A stretch of 64,000 bases of DNA from Lachnospiraceae bacterium. Its GTDB lineage: Bacteria > Bacillota > Clostridia > Lachnospirales > Lachnospiraceae. The stretch is taken from contig JAFUAB010000021.1 of the NCBI GenBank assembly GCA_017460885.1, positions 1 through 64,000 on the forward strand, written 5' to 3'. This document shows, one piece after another, positions 7,770-17,973 of this stretch; within the stretch, counting starts at the first letter, position 1, and the number at the start of each line of letters is the position of its first letter. Under the pieces are notes generated by a model, which did not search any database, had not been told where the DNA came from, and worked only from the letters and a program-made list of their open reading frames with translations. Made by a program: the position numbers and the translations under genes.

Positions 7770-9905
7770 TCAGATCAGCACATTGGCATCGACGATAAGA
7801 GCTACCTCGCCGTCACCAAGTATGGTTGCACCGCTTATAACCTTGCACTTGTTGATATACTTGCCCAGAGACTTGATAACGATCTCCTGCTGGCCGATCA
7901 GTTCGTCTACTATAAGTCCGGCCTGCTTGTCGCCCTTGGTGACAATGACAACGATCATATGCTCGGGATCGATCTCTTCCACACGGGGAGCTTCAAGAAC
8001 GCTATGCAGATCGATCAGCGGAATAACGGATCCGCGCAGATGGATCACTTCCTTGTTCTCCACAAGCTTAACACTTGACTTCGGCACATCCTCGATGGTC
8101 TGGATGGAGCTTAAGGAAATCGCATATTTCTCACCACCCACGGTAACCATCAGTGCCTGAATGATGGCCAGTGTCAGAGGAAGTCTGATGGTCCAGGTCG
8201 AACCCTCTCCAAGCTTGCTCTTTACGCTTACCTCACCACTCAGGGATTCGATCTTGGATTTAACGACATCAAGTCCGACTCCTCGGCCGGATACATCGGA
8301 TACAACCTTTGCAGTGGAAAATCCGGCGTTGAACAGAAGATCAATGATCTCCTTCTCCGTCATATTTTCGCCCTGCTCGGGAGTGATTACGCCTCTCTCG
8401 ATGGCCTTCGCCTTGACAGCCTCGGTATCGATACCGTTACCATCATCTCTTACCTCGATGATAACGTTGTTGCCCTCCTGGTATGCATCAAGGAAAATGG
8501 AACCAACCTCCGGCTTGCCTCTCTCGCGGCGGACTTCGGCTGACTCAAGACCGTGATCGGCCGAGTTACGCAGCAGGTGCATGAGGGGATCGCCGATCTC
8601 GTCTACCACGGTACGATCCAGCTCGGTATCCTCACCTGTCATGTACAGTTCCATCTTCTTATTAAGCTTCTTCTGAAGATCGCGAACCATACGGGGGAAC
8701 TTGGATACAACGCTCTCGATAGGAACCATTCGAACCTTCATAACTGACTCGTGAAGGCTGGTGGTAACGGATTCCAGATACTCAACCTGCTCCGAGATCT
8801 CCGAATTGCTGCGGTCTTCCGTACTTCCGCTGGCACTTACGAGGGAGTTCTTCGCAATGATCAGCTCGCTGACCAGATTCATCAGAACATCCAGCTTCTC
8901 GATATCAACACGAACTGTTCTGTTAACAACAGGCTTGCCCGCAGGTTTCTTGTCATTAGCGGCCTTATCCGTCTTGGCGGGTGTCTGTGCCGCGGTGGCC
9001 GGAACATGAGCTTCTTCGACGTTATGCGCTTCTTCTGTCGCTGTAGTGCCCGCAGCGGAATCTGCGGCAGCCATATCTTCACCAAGTCCGTCATCCTCCA
9101 TCTGGGCATGGTCAAGATCAAGTACTCCGCCGGTAACGCTCTCGATCTCGGATACATTTGAAGCGGCGGATATAAGCTGATCAAGTGGAACCTCGGAAAC
9201 AGCTATGATGGAAAACTCAAAATCGAACTTCTCGTCCTCGATATCCTGACTGGACGGATCGGACGTAATGATCTCGCCAAGTTCCTCGATCGCCTTAAAC
9301 ACAAGGAATGCCCGTGCCGCCTTCAGAATACAGGATTCCTGAACCTTGACGGTGAATCCGTATGTGGTCTTGCCTGCCTTGATGGCTTCTCCGATCGCTG
9401 CGGTGTCGGTATCGGTCAGTTTGATCCTGCTCCATGCCTGATCATCGCCGCCTGTCGAAGAGCTCTCGGCCGCAGGTGCAGCCTCCTCTGTGGGAGCGGC
9501 ATCCGCTTCCCCGCCTCCTTTGGCAGCATTCAGGATATCATTGAGTGCCTTGATGATGTCTTCGTTGTCCTCGGTACCCTCGTCAGAGCTCTCACGGATA
9601 TTGTTGGTATATCCCTCCAGAGCATCCAGACAACGGAAAAGTACGTCGATATTTTCGGACTTGATCTTGATATTACCGTTACGTACCTCCGAGAATACGT
9701 TCTCCATGTCGTGAGTCAGGTTCTGCATGCGCTTAAAGCCCATAGTACCTGCCATACCCTTGAGTGAGTGCGCAGCACGAAAGATCTCATTAATGGTATC
9801 TTCGTTCTCCGGCTCATTTTCGAGGATCATGATCTGATCGCTCAGACTCTGGAGATGTTCCCCTGTCTCATCCAGAAATATGTCCAGATATTGACTTACA
9901 TCCAT
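7770..9905 (-). CDS. cheA: Chemotaxis histidine kinase CheA
   Basis: Receptor-controlled kinase that phosphorylates CheY and CheB. Domains in its 711 residues: P1 histidine phosphotransfer (1-105; phospho-accepting His46 in FRAAHSLKGMAGTMGF), an Ala-rich linker, a P2 CheY-binding domain (about 155-265), a second linker, P3 dimerisation (about 325-390), P4 ATPase (N box HLLRNSADHGLE, G1 VRDDGNGID, G2 GRGVGLDVV, then GEGSTWTI) and the C-terminal P5 CheW-like domain. All catalytic boxes are intact. It is flanked by cheB and cheW in the standard order. Confidence 0.98.
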   Translation of the reverse strand: MDVSQYLDIFLDETGEHLQSLSDQIMILENEPENEDTINEIFRAAHSLKGMAGTMGFKRMQNLTHDMENVFSEVRNGNIKIKSENIDVLFRCLDALEGYTNNIRESSDEGTEDNEDIIKALNDILNAAKGGGEADAAPTEEAAPAAESSSTGGDDQAWSRIKLTDTDTAAIGEAIKAGKTTYGFTVKVQESCILKAARAFLVFKAIEELGEIITSDPSSQDIEDEKFDFEFSIIAVSEVPLDQLISAASNVSEIESVTGGVLDLDHAQMEDDGLGEDMAAADSAAGTTATEEAHNVEEAHVPATAAQTPAKTDKAANDKKPAGKPVVNRTVRVDIEKLDVLMNLVSELIIAKNSLVSASGSTEDRSNSEISEQVEYLESVTTSLHESVMKVRMVPIESVVSKFPRMVRDLQKKLNKKMELYMTGEDTELDRTVVDEIGDPLMHLLRNSADHGLESAEVRRERGKPEVGSIFLDAYQEGNNVIIEVRDDGNGIDTEAVKAKAIERGVITPEQGENMTEKEIIDLLFNAGFSTAKVVSDVSGRGVGLDVVKSKIESLSGEVSVKSKLGEGSTWTIRLPLTLAIIQALMVTVGGEKYAISLSSIQTIEDVPKSSVKLVENKEVIHLRGSVIPLIDLHSVLEAPRVEEIDPEHMIVVIVTKGDKQAGLIVDELIGQQEIVIKSLGKYINKCKVISGATILGDGEVALIVDANVLI

Positions 9906-9933
9906 TTAGTTTCACCGTTCCTTTCTTATGTAT

Positions 9934-11004
9934 TTAACGTACACCGACGTTCAAAATGATCTCCTGTGCTATCTGGTCGAGCGGCACTCTCTGATCCGAA
10001 AGTCCCTTTTTGTCCACCGATTTAGGCATTCCGTATACTGCGCAGGTGCTCTCCGTCTGGGTTATGACATGTACACGTTTCTTTTCCTTAAGGTGTTCTA
10101 TGCCTTCGGTACCGTCTGCTCCCATTCCCGTCATGACCACACAGACGATCTCGTTGACCTTGGAATCCCTGAGTGATTCATACATGTAGTTTGCGCAGGG
10201 CTTAACACCCTCACGGCTGGGCTCATCCGTATAATGAATGGAATACTTGCTGGCCATGGTAAGCACGTTCATGTGCTGTCCGCCCTTGGAGATATACACG
10301 TGTCCCGCTTCCAGGATATCTCCCTCCTGTGCTTCGGTAACGGTTATGTCTCCGAGAGAATTGAGTCTTTCGGCCAATGAAGCCGTAAACCCGACCGGCA
10401 TATGCTGAACCAGTACAACCGGTGCCGCGAGATTCGCCGGAAGCTTCGGGATCACCGACTGAAGCGCCTTGGGGCCTCCGGTTGACGAAGCGATCGCCAC
10501 GATCTTGGAGCCGGTATAGGAAGACGCGTGTTTGCTGGCAAGCTCCACAACCTTTCTGTCCGTCTTGATGGAATCAAGTGTAAGTTTGGATTCAAATGTC
10601 GGCATTCTGGAGATGCTGACACTGTAGAGAGTATGCAGCAGTTTGTGCTTAAACTCATCATCCCTGCAATCGGATGCGTTATCCGGTTTGTGAATGAAAT
10701 CCAGAGCTCCCAGATCCAGGCAGTCAAGTGTGACTTTGGCGCCCTCCAGGGTCAGCGTAGATGCCATCATGACTCTGGCGCCTATTTTTCTTTTGTGCAG
10801 CTCCTTCAGAAGAGCTATTCCATCCATCTTCGGCATGTTGACATCCAGGACCACAGCGTCATAGGTTTTACGCTGCAACAGATCCAGTGCCTCCAGACCG
10901 TTGGTGGCTCGATCCTCCACAGAAAACCGAGAATCTGAATCGATTATATCACACATCACTCTTCTCATGAGTGCAGAATCATCTACTAACAGAATTTTTT
11001 TCAT
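9934..11004 (-). CDS. cheB: Chemoreceptor methylesterase/deamidase CheB
   Basis: Removes methyl groups from receptors when phosphorylated by CheA. The 356-residue product has an N-terminal receiver (Asp8/Asp9, phosphorylation site Asp54 in VVLDVNMPKMDG) and a C-terminal esterase domain carrying the Ser of IASSTGGPKAL, the His of VLVQHMPVGFTAS and the Asp of MTGMGADGTEG. The usual GASTGG appears here as ASSTGG, still with the nucleophile. The matching methyltransferase cheR is not in this window. Confidence 0.97.
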   Translation of the reverse strand: MKKILLVDDSALMRRVMCDIIDSDSRFSVEDRATNGLEALDLLQRKTYDAVVLDVNMPKMDGIALLKELHKRKIGARVMMASTLTLEGAKVTLDCLDLGALDFIHKPDNASDCRDDEFKHKLLHTLYSVSISRMPTFESKLTLDSIKTDRKVVELASKHASSYTGSKIVAIASSTGGPKALQSVIPKLPANLAAPVVLVQHMPVGFTASLAERLNSLGDITVTEAQEGDILEAGHVYISKGGQHMNVLTMASKYSIHYTDEPSREGVKPCANYMYESLRDSKVNEIVCVVMTGMGADGTEGIEHLKEKKRVHVITQTESTCAVYGMPKSVDKKGLSDQRVPLDQIAQEIILNVGVR

Positions 11005-11008
11005 TATT

Positions 11009-11743
11009 TTACATCCCCTTCTCTTTTCGTCTGTTTTTTCTTTCCTGATTGAAGATATATTTGATAATTTCCTCTCGTTCGTCAGGATTCACATTGATAT
11101 ACTGGACTCTGTGTTCATAGATCCCCGGCTTATTCTCCACCTCCGACGATGCAAGGACCTTGCCCACAAGACTGTAATGCCTGGGTACATCATCAACCAC
11201 CAGATCATAATTGCACAGGATCAGACTTCCCTTTTCGTATGCAAGATTCGACACGAACTTGAGTCCTCCGCCGCTGATATCGAGTATTACGCTTCTTTTC
11301 AGCGGCAGCTCGGGCTGAAGAATATTATGATCGTGATCGAGTGATTCGATCTCTTCCTTGAGCAGCTCCCGGGAATTCATCTCAAGCGCACAGCTGAAAC
11401 GATAGTATTCTCTTCTCTGATACTTTCTGAGGTTTGTGATCAGATCGAGTGCGAGCACATAGACATTATTGTCACGATATCTGTCAACCACCCTGGCAAC
11501 GCACTGATATAGCCCGTTCCCGGTATAAAAGCACAGCTCATATTCTCCGTCCACCGGCAAAAGTATGAGTTTGGTCTGTTCCATTGGCATCAGAAGTTCT
11601 ATCCGTTCGTCCGAAACGATGTCATATACCTTGGTGGAATATACCTTGCGTTCTTCATTGCCCGCATCACGGATCTCGATATTCAGTCTTTTGACCGACT
11701 GCAATTCCACTCTGTTGCCAACAGTAACATATTTGGATAACAT
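11009..11743 (-). CDS. PilZ-domain c-di-GMP receptor, YcgR-like
   Basis: 244 residues with an N-terminal YcgR-type beta domain (about 1-100) and a C-terminal PilZ domain. Both c-di-GMP binding signatures are present: the arginine motif in QRREYYR (Arg111, Arg115) and D-I-S-G-G-G (Asp155, Ser157, Gly160). YcgR-type proteins brake the flagellar motor or change its bias when c-di-GMP is bound. It lies between flhG and cheB, the place of a PilZ gene in several clostridial flagellar operons. The C-terminal tail is strongly basic. Confidence 0.85.
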   Translation of the reverse strand: MLSKYVTVGNRVELQSVKRLNIEIRDAGNEERKVYSTKVYDIVSDERIELLMPMEQTKLILLPVDGEYELCFYTGNGLYQCVARVVDRYRDNNVYVLALDLITNLRKYQRREYYRFSCALEMNSRELLKEEIESLDHDHNILQPELPLKRSVILDISGGGLKFVSNLAYEKGSLILCNYDLVVDDVPRHYSLVGKVLASSEVENKPGIYEHRVQYINVNPDEREEIIKYIFNQERKNRRKEKGM

Positions 11744-11774
11744 AGAGTCCTCCTATCCCGAAGTAATAATATGT

Positions 11775-12662
11775 TCACATCTGAGTTTTTCGCGCAGTAG
11801 CGACAATATGCGAAAAGAAAGCTGCCATACCTCGTTTGTTCAGCTTTGTGGTATCTATGTTCATCAGTTTACCCGCTATCCTCTCATAGCTCTGTGAGGA
11901 TTTGGCAGATGGATTCTGAAGTGATACCGGAGTCTGCTGCATCACGGCCCTGACCAGCTGCTGATCCTGCGGAATGCTGCCCAGATATGTGATCGGAAGA
12001 TGCAGATAGCGATTAACCACTGCGTTCAGTTTATTAAACAGCGCCTGTCCTTCGTTCTCAGAATCAACCTTGTTGGCTATCACCTTGATCTGTGAATAAT
12101 CCCTGTCAAAGCGGTTATGTACATTGAGCGCCTTGAGCAGACTGTAGGAATCCGTGATGGATGTGGGTTCGGGTGTCGTTACAAGCAGGATCTCCCCGCT
12201 CGCCACCAGAAACTCAAGTACGGCATCCGAAATACCGGCGCCGGTATCGACGATGATAATGTCCGCAATCGCATCCAGCTCGGCGAGATTCTGAATGATA
12301 TATGTCAGATACTCCCGTCCCAGATTGGACATGCCTGCGATTCCGCTTCCTCCGGAAATAAAGCCGACCTCCATGGGGCCCCAGGTGATGATCTCACGGA
12401 TGTTTTTGTTCTGATAGATCAGATCACAGAGATTGTGTTTGGGAACGGCTCCGAACATGATCTCTATATTGGCCAGGCCGAAATCCGCATCCAGTATAAT
12501 GACCCTCTGTCCCAGCTTCCTGAACTGGATAGCAAGATTGATGGATGTATTGGATTTGCCGACTCCTCCCTTTCCGCTGGTAACGGTGATCACCCTGGAA
12601 ATCGGCCTCATCGAAGCATTATTTGATTTTACCAGATTTCTGAGTGCACTCGCCTGATCCAT
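11775..12662 (-). CDS. flhG: MinD-like ATPase FlhG (YlxH)
   Basis: MinD/ParA-family ATPase that limits flagellar number and acts with FlhF to place flagella. At 295 residues it has the deviant Walker A GKGGVGKS (30-37) after a short N-terminal activator segment (ASALRNLVKSN) that in relatives stimulates the FlhF GTPase, DADFGLANIEIMFG, and the VDTGAG switch. The C-terminus has a possible membrane-binding helix. It is 4 bp from flhF. Confidence 0.95.
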   Translation of the reverse strand: MDQASALRNLVKSNNASMRPISRVITVTSGKGGVGKSNTSINLAIQFRKLGQRVIILDADFGLANIEIMFGAVPKHNLCDLIYQNKNIREIITWGPMEVGFISGGSGIAGMSNLGREYLTYIIQNLAELDAIADIIIVDTGAGISDAVLEFLVASGEILLVTTPEPTSITDSYSLLKALNVHNRFDRDYSQIKVIANKVDSENEGQALFNKLNAVVNRYLHLPITYLGSIPQDQQLVRAVMQQTPVSLQNPSAKSSQSYERIAGKLMNIDTTKLNKRGMAAFFSHIVATARKTQM

Positions 12663-12666
12663 AGAA

Positions 12667-13956
12667 TCACCTGCCTCCCAGAAGCAACTTCACCGTCTTC
12701 TGGGGATTAAAAGTCGAAATGTCCTCAGGAACATTCTGTCCGTTCGTCACATACGATATCGTTGTGCCGGTATGAATTTTAAGATTCAACAGGTTTCCGA
12801 GCGTCGTCGTTTCATCAAGCTTGGTAAATATCAGCTTGTAGTCCGTCATATGCGAATAGGTATCCGCGATACTGATCAGATCCTTGTATTTGGTCGTAGC
12901 GGAAAGAACCAGATATGTTTCGTTCTCGGCCAGTCCGTCGACCGAATGGATAAACTCGTTCATCTGCATACGCTGGGTCTCATTCTGATGTGAATGGCCG
13001 GCCGTATCCACGAGTATATAATCATATGCAAAAAAGTCCTCCAGTGCCTTTTCCACCTCTTCCACCGAATAGATAACCTTGAACGGAACCTCAAGGATAT
13101 TGGCATAGGTGTGCAGCTGTTCGGCAGCCGCGATCCTGTAAGTATCCGCTGTAAGAAGAGCAACCTTTTTGTGCTCTATCATGGAAAATCTCGACGCGAT
13201 CTTGGCGATCGTGGTAGTCTTGCCGACACCGGTGGGACCCACAAAGAACACGACCTTGGGACCCCGATCCGCGGGTTTGATCTCCTGCGGAGTACCGAAT
13301 TTAAGTATCAGCTTCTGATAGGTATTGGAAAGTGCAACCTGAAACGGCATCCCGGGTTTGCAGGATTTGCGGGTCTCCTCGATTATCGAATTGGCAATAT
13401 GCTCGTTAACCTCATTATCGATCATCGTATTATACAGAAGTTTCATGAACTTGAGGAGTTCGGCGTCTACATCTCCGACCTCGGATCTCTCCTCCGTATG
13501 TGCAGGCGTGCCGCTCTTCTGTGAGGTATTCCTTGACCCGGATTCCTCTGCCGGTTCCTTTTCCTTTTCCTGTGGCTGGGAGTTTATCTGCTTTTCCAGC
13601 AGGGACTGGAGTGAATCCAGTTTTTCTTCGATAGCCGATCCCTGATGATCCTCGTTTCTTGTTTTTTCCTTCTCGAGATCTGCCGTCACCAGAGTATTGA
13701 CGCGGCTGATGGCTTCCCTTACGGATTCGGCGGCGGGGTCAGGCATGGGAGGATCGATACGTCTCCTCGTCTGGGAATTCTCGCCTTCCTCCTCCAGAGC
13801 AACGGTCACCTCCACCAGAGGAGCCTTGAAGAACGAAAAAAAGCCCTTCTGCTTGACTGATTTGACATTCATGACGACCACGTTGGGACCGAGTTCCTTC
13901 TTTGCTTCCGCTGTGGCCTCTGCTTCGGTTTTTGCTGTAAACTTCTTGATGATCAT
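12667..13956 (-). CDS. flhF: SRP-like GTPase FlhF
   Basis: Signal-recognition-particle-family GTPase that positions flagellar assembly. The 429-residue product has an N-terminal B domain (about 1-55), a disordered charged linker (60-160), an N domain and a G domain with P-loop GPTGVGKTT (240-248), DTAGHSHQN and TKLDETTTLGNLLNL. It is transcribed directly before flhG, its usual partner. G1, G3 and the TKLD motif are intact. Confidence 0.97.
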   Translation of the reverse strand: MIIKKFTAKTEAEATAEAKKELGPNVVVMNVKSVKQKGFFSFFKAPLVEVTVALEEEGENSQTRRRIDPPMPDPAAESVREAISRVNTLVTADLEKEKTRNEDHQGSAIEEKLDSLQSLLEKQINSQPQEKEKEPAEESGSRNTSQKSGTPAHTEERSEVGDVDAELLKFMKLLYNTMIDNEVNEHIANSIIEETRKSCKPGMPFQVALSNTYQKLILKFGTPQEIKPADRGPKVVFFVGPTGVGKTTTIAKIASRFSMIEHKKVALLTADTYRIAAAEQLHTYANILEVPFKVIYSVEEVEKALEDFFAYDYILVDTAGHSHQNETQRMQMNEFIHSVDGLAENETYLVLSATTKYKDLISIADTYSHMTDYKLIFTKLDETTTLGNLLNLKIHTGTTISYVTNGQNVPEDISTFNPQKTVKLLLGGR

Positions 13957-13970
13957 CTATCTGTGTCGCT

Positions 13971-16016
13971 TTATATCTGGATCAGTCCAACAGACTGAAT
14001 CTGTACGTTACTGTCAACTTCGTTATACGAAACCACTATCAGATCCCTGAAATAGTCCTCGGTCAGCCTCTTGAAATACGCCCTGACGATAGGCGATGTG
14101 ATCACTATCGGATTCCTTCCGAGATTCTCAAGCTTCTCAACCTGCGCCCTGACGCTGTTCATGATCGCCTCTATCCGTGAAGGATCCAATGTCAGATACG
14201 CACCCTGTTCCGTCTGTTTGACGGAAGCCATGATCTCCTGTTCAAGCGCCGGATCGACCGTGACCACCTGAGTAGTTTCATTCTGGGGGAAGTACTTGTT
14301 GGAGATCGCACGCTTAAGTGCCTGCCTCACATACTCCGTCAGAATATCAGTGTCCCTGGTGGTAGTGGCATAATCCGCCATGGTTTCAAATATGGTCAGC
14401 AGATCCCTTATCGAAATACCCTCCGACAGGAGATTCTGCAATACCTTCTGTACCTCTCCGAGGCCGAGAAGCTTGGGAACAAGCTCGTCCACGATGGAGG
14501 GATTGGATTCACGCAGGTTGTCTATGAGATTCTGTACATCCTGACGCGTCAGCAGCTCGGCGATATGCTGTCTGATGATCTCTGTCAGATGTGTGGCTAT
14601 GATAGACGGCGGGTCAACAACCGTGTATCCCAGACTCTCCGCACGCTCTCTCTGACCCTCGGTGATCCACTTGGCAGGCAGACCGAACGACGGCTCCCTG
14701 GTGTCTATTCCGGCGATCTCTTCTTCAACTATGCCGGGGTTCATGGCCATATAGTGGTCAAAAAGGATCTCGCCCTCCGAAACCTGCACGCCTTTGATCT
14801 TGATGATGTACTGGTTAGGATTCAGCTGTATGTTATCCCTCAATCGGATGATCGGCACTACGGTACCGAGTTCAAGGGCTATCTGCCTCCTGATCATAAC
14901 AACACGGTCAAGCAGGTCTCCGCCCTGGTTCACGTCAGCCAACGGAATGATACCATAGCCGAACTCCAGCTCGATGGGATCCACATTCAGGAGCGATGTG
15001 ACATTTTCCGGTTGCCTTATCTCTTCCGCGGCAGCCTCCTCGGATTCCACCTCCGACTCAATCTTGGCGGTTTCCAGCGTTCCCGCAACGACCCTGGCCA
15101 CGATGATGAACATGCCGCCTATGAGCACAAAAAGTACCGTATTAAGAGGAGTGATCACTCCCAGAAAGGCAAGTACTCCGCCGACAATATACAGGGCCTT
15201 GGGAATACCGAAGAGCTGACCGACCAGTACCGAACCGAAATCCGCGGTCTTGCTGCCCTTGGTCACCAGGATACCGGTTGCAAGGGATATGAGCAGTGAG
15301 GAGATCATACTTACCAGTCCGTCACCGATGGTAAGGATCGTATACCAGTTAAGGGCCGTTCCTATATCCATGCCCTGTCTGAGCATGCCCATCGCAATAC
15401 CGCCGACGATGTTGATGGCCGTGATGACCAGACCGGCATTGGCATCTCCTTTTACGAACTTAACGGCACCGTCCATGGAACCGAAGAAGCTCGCTTCTTC
15501 CTGTATCTTATCACGTCTTTCCTTGGCTTCCGCATCCGTGATGGCTCCGGTATTCAGGTCAGCATCTATGGCCATCTGTTTACCGGGCATGGCATCCAGC
15601 GTAAATCTGGCGGTTACCTCGGCGACACGCTCCGAACCCTTGTTGATGACCATAAACTGCACAAGCACCAGTATCAGATATACTATGATACCGATGACCA
15701 GATCACCGCCTCCCACGAACTCGCCGAATACCTGGATGACGTTGCCGGCACTGCCGTTAGCCAGTATAAGTCTGGTGGAGGATACGTTCAGCGCTATACG
15801 AAATATGGTCGAGAAAAGCAGCATGGTCGGATAGAAGCTCATTCCAAGCACTTCTTCCGCAAACATGGACGTAAACAGAATGGTAAAGCTTATGCCCATA
15901 TCCAGCGTCAGAAACACATCGAGCAGACTTTCGGGCATCGGCACGATCAGCATTATAAATGCGATCAGCAGATATACGGCCACGCCCATATCGGCTATCT
16001 TAAGCTTTCCGCGCAT
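13971..16016 (-). CDS. flhA: Flagellar export gate protein FlhA
   Basis: Largest membrane component of the flagellar type III export gate; uses proton-motive force and binds substrate-chaperone complexes. The 681-residue product shows about eight N-terminal membrane segments (for example VAVYLLIAFIMLIVPMP), the conserved cytoplasmic loop FTLDAMPGKQMAIDADLN with GAITDAEAKERRDKI, and a large C-terminal cytosolic domain from about 330. It follows flhB with a 62-bp gap. Confidence 0.98.
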   Translation of the reverse strand: MRGKLKIADMGVAVYLLIAFIMLIVPMPESLLDVFLTLDMGISFTILFTSMFAEEVLGMSFYPTMLLFSTIFRIALNVSSTRLILANGSAGNVIQVFGEFVGGGDLVIGIIVYLILVLVQFMVINKGSERVAEVTARFTLDAMPGKQMAIDADLNTGAITDAEAKERRDKIQEEASFFGSMDGAVKFVKGDANAGLVITAINIVGGIAMGMLRQGMDIGTALNWYTILTIGDGLVSMISSLLISLATGILVTKGSKTADFGSVLVGQLFGIPKALYIVGGVLAFLGVITPLNTVLFVLIGGMFIIVARVVAGTLETAKIESEVESEEAAAEEIRQPENVTSLLNVDPIELEFGYGIIPLADVNQGGDLLDRVVMIRRQIALELGTVVPIIRLRDNIQLNPNQYIIKIKGVQVSEGEILFDHYMAMNPGIVEEEIAGIDTREPSFGLPAKWITEGQRERAESLGYTVVDPPSIIATHLTEIIRQHIAELLTRQDVQNLIDNLRESNPSIVDELVPKLLGLGEVQKVLQNLLSEGISIRDLLTIFETMADYATTTRDTDILTEYVRQALKRAISNKYFPQNETTQVVTVDPALEQEIMASVKQTEQGAYLTLDPSRIEAIMNSVRAQVEKLENLGRNPIVITSPIVRAYFKRLTEDYFRDLIVVSYNEVDSNVQIQSVGLIQI

Positions 16017-16078
16017 GCGCTCTCCTTTCGTAATATTTCAGGATCGGTATCCAATGATCATTCCCGTCAATAACGGTC

Positions 16079-17191
16079 CTATACCTTTCCCTTAAGCGTA
16101 TAAACAAATGCAAGTACTTCCGCCACTGCCTGATACAGCTCCGGAGGCACTATCTGATCCACCTCAACATTGGCATACAGCATCCTGGCAAGAGGCTTGT
16201 TTTCCACTATTTCAATATCATTTTCTCTGGCAACTTCTCTGATACGTTCCGCCAGATAATCCGCCCCCTTGGCGACCACGTAAGGAGCATCGTACAGTTC
16301 GGGGGCATATCTGATAGCAACAGCGTAATGCGTAGGGTTGGTGATCACCACGTCAGCCTGAGGAAGCTGCTGCATCATACGCCTTCGGGAAGCCTCCTGC
16401 ATGCGGCGTCTCTGCTGGCTCTTGATCTGCGGATCACCTTCCATGTTTTTATATTCATCCTTGACTTCCTGCTTTGTCATCTTGTTGTCTTCGTTAAACT
16501 TCCATTTCTGATAGACATAGTCAAGAAGTGCTATCGCAATATATGCGGCGGCTATACGGATCCCTATGGCCACTATCATCTGGCCGGCCATGACCACCGC
16601 GTTAATCATCGGCAGATCCAGGATTATCAGAAGCCTGTTCTGATTGGATCTCAGATATATAAATACCATTATGCCGATCACTGCGAGCTTAAGAAGCGAT
16701 TTGAGCAGCTCGATCAGCGAATTGAGCGAGAATATACGTTTAAACCCGTTGGCCGGATTGATCTTGCTGAACCTGGGCTGCAGCGGCTTGGTCGTCGGAG
16801 CCCATTTAACCTGTACAAGATCCGATATAAAGGGGATTATAAACCCCAGCAGCAGAACCGGAAGGATGATCATTATGAACCGGATCACCATTTCCCGGAT
16901 ACCGCTTAAGATCACTGCGACCGGGATCTCACCGTCATAGTATTGGGTCCACTCCGGTATCCTGTTATATACGATCCTGAATATATCCAGAAAACTGCCG
17001 GCATAGTAGCTTACCAGCATGGAAAATCCCGCAAATATGGCCAGAAGCGTGGCCGCATTGACTATCTCCTTACTCTTGGCGACCTGTCCTTCTTTTCTGG
17101 CATCCTCCAGCTTTTTGGCTGTAGGTTCCTCTGTCTTTTCTCCGCCCGGACCATCCTTGGCAAAGAATCGCAGATCATACTCCAGTATCAC
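16079..17191 (-). CDS. flhB: Flagellar export switch protein FlhB
   Basis: Export-gate protein that switches substrate specificity from rod/hook to filament. The 370-residue product has an N-terminal EKTEEPTAKKLEDARKEGQV block, four membrane segments, and the autocleavage motif N-P-T-H at about 285-288 in VVITNPTHYAVAIRY. The start codon overlaps the fliR stop by 4 bp (ATGA), indicating translational coupling. FlhB and FliR are separate proteins here, although some clostridia fuse them. Confidence 0.97.
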   Translation of the reverse strand: MILEYDLRFFAKDGPGGEKTEEPTAKKLEDARKEGQVAKSKEIVNAATLLAIFAGFSMLVSYYAGSFLDIFRIVYNRIPEWTQYYDGEIPVAVILSGIREMVIRFIMIILPVLLLGFIIPFISDLVQVKWAPTTKPLQPRFSKINPANGFKRIFSLNSLIELLKSLLKLAVIGIMVFIYLRSNQNRLLIILDLPMINAVVMAGQMIVAIGIRIAAAYIAIALLDYVYQKWKFNEDNKMTKQEVKDEYKNMEGDPQIKSQQRRRMQEASRRRMMQQLPQADVVITNPTHYAVAIRYAPELYDAPYVVAKGADYLAERIREVARENDIEIVENKPLARMLYANVEVDQIVPPELYQAVAEVLAFVYTLKGKV

Positions 17192-17967
17192 ATCATACCC
17201 TCTATCATACCAACCAGCACGGTCTTCATCTCAGTAACGATAAAATCCGCGATCCTGGGCAGCGTAAAAGCCGTAATATACAATATCGTCAATCCGCTCA
17301 GGACCTTCAGCTGGATACCCACGGCAAACATGTTCATCTGGGGCGCGACCTTCGCAAGTATCCCGAGAACCGAATTGAGCAGCAGCATGCAGCATACTGC
17401 CGGAAGCGCTATCCTGAAGGCTATAAGCATATACTGTGACATGAACTCAATAAACGATGTAAGCAGCTTATCAGCGTTCAGATTAACTCCCCCGATTGGG
17501 ATCAGTGTAAAGGAATCGGCCAGCGCACTCACCAGATACTGATAAAGTCCGGTCACGATCATCAGAAGAGAAAAAGCCGCCTGATAAATACCGCCCGTTA
17601 TCGATGTCTGCATCCTGGTATTTATATCAAATACCTGTGCCATGCTCATACCGGTTTCCATATCCACGATAAATCCGGCAAGAGATGTCACGGTAGTACA
17701 CAGCTGAGCCCCCAGACCTATCAGCAATCCGCAGATCGCTTCTTTAATGACGATTATCGCATACTCGGTCTCGGTTTCAAAAACAAGCGTCGGATGATCC
17801 ACAACTCCGTAAAGCATGGTGCTGAAAAGGAGCCCGAATCCTATCTTAACAACATGCGGTACATTGTTCATACTGAAAAAGGGAGCTGCATATACAAAAA
17901 GCGTAACCCTTACCATTATGAGCAGCCATGTCTGCAGATCGGAATAGGTGAAGCTGATATCAAGCAT
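17188..17967 (-). CDS. fliR: Flagellar export protein FliR
   Basis: Core membrane component of the export gate, assembling with FliP and FliQ. 259 residues, almost entirely hydrophobic, with about six membrane segments and the family motif VDMETGMSMAQVFDIN in the middle. It is positioned fliQ-fliR-flhB with 6-bp and overlapping junctions. Confidence 0.95.
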   Translation of the reverse strand: MLDISFTYSDLQTWLLIMVRVTLFVYAAPFFSMNNVPHVVKIGFGLLFSTMLYGVVDHPTLVFETETEYAIIVIKEAICGLLIGLGAQLCTTVTSLAGFIVDMETGMSMAQVFDINTRMQTSITGGIYQAAFSLLMIVTGLYQYLVSALADSFTLIPIGGVNLNADKLLTSFIEFMSQYMLIAFRIALPAVCCMLLLNSVLGILAKVAPQMNMFAVGIQLKVLSGLTILYITAFTLPRIADFIVTEMKTVLVGMIEGMM

Positions 17968-17973
17968 GAGCCA

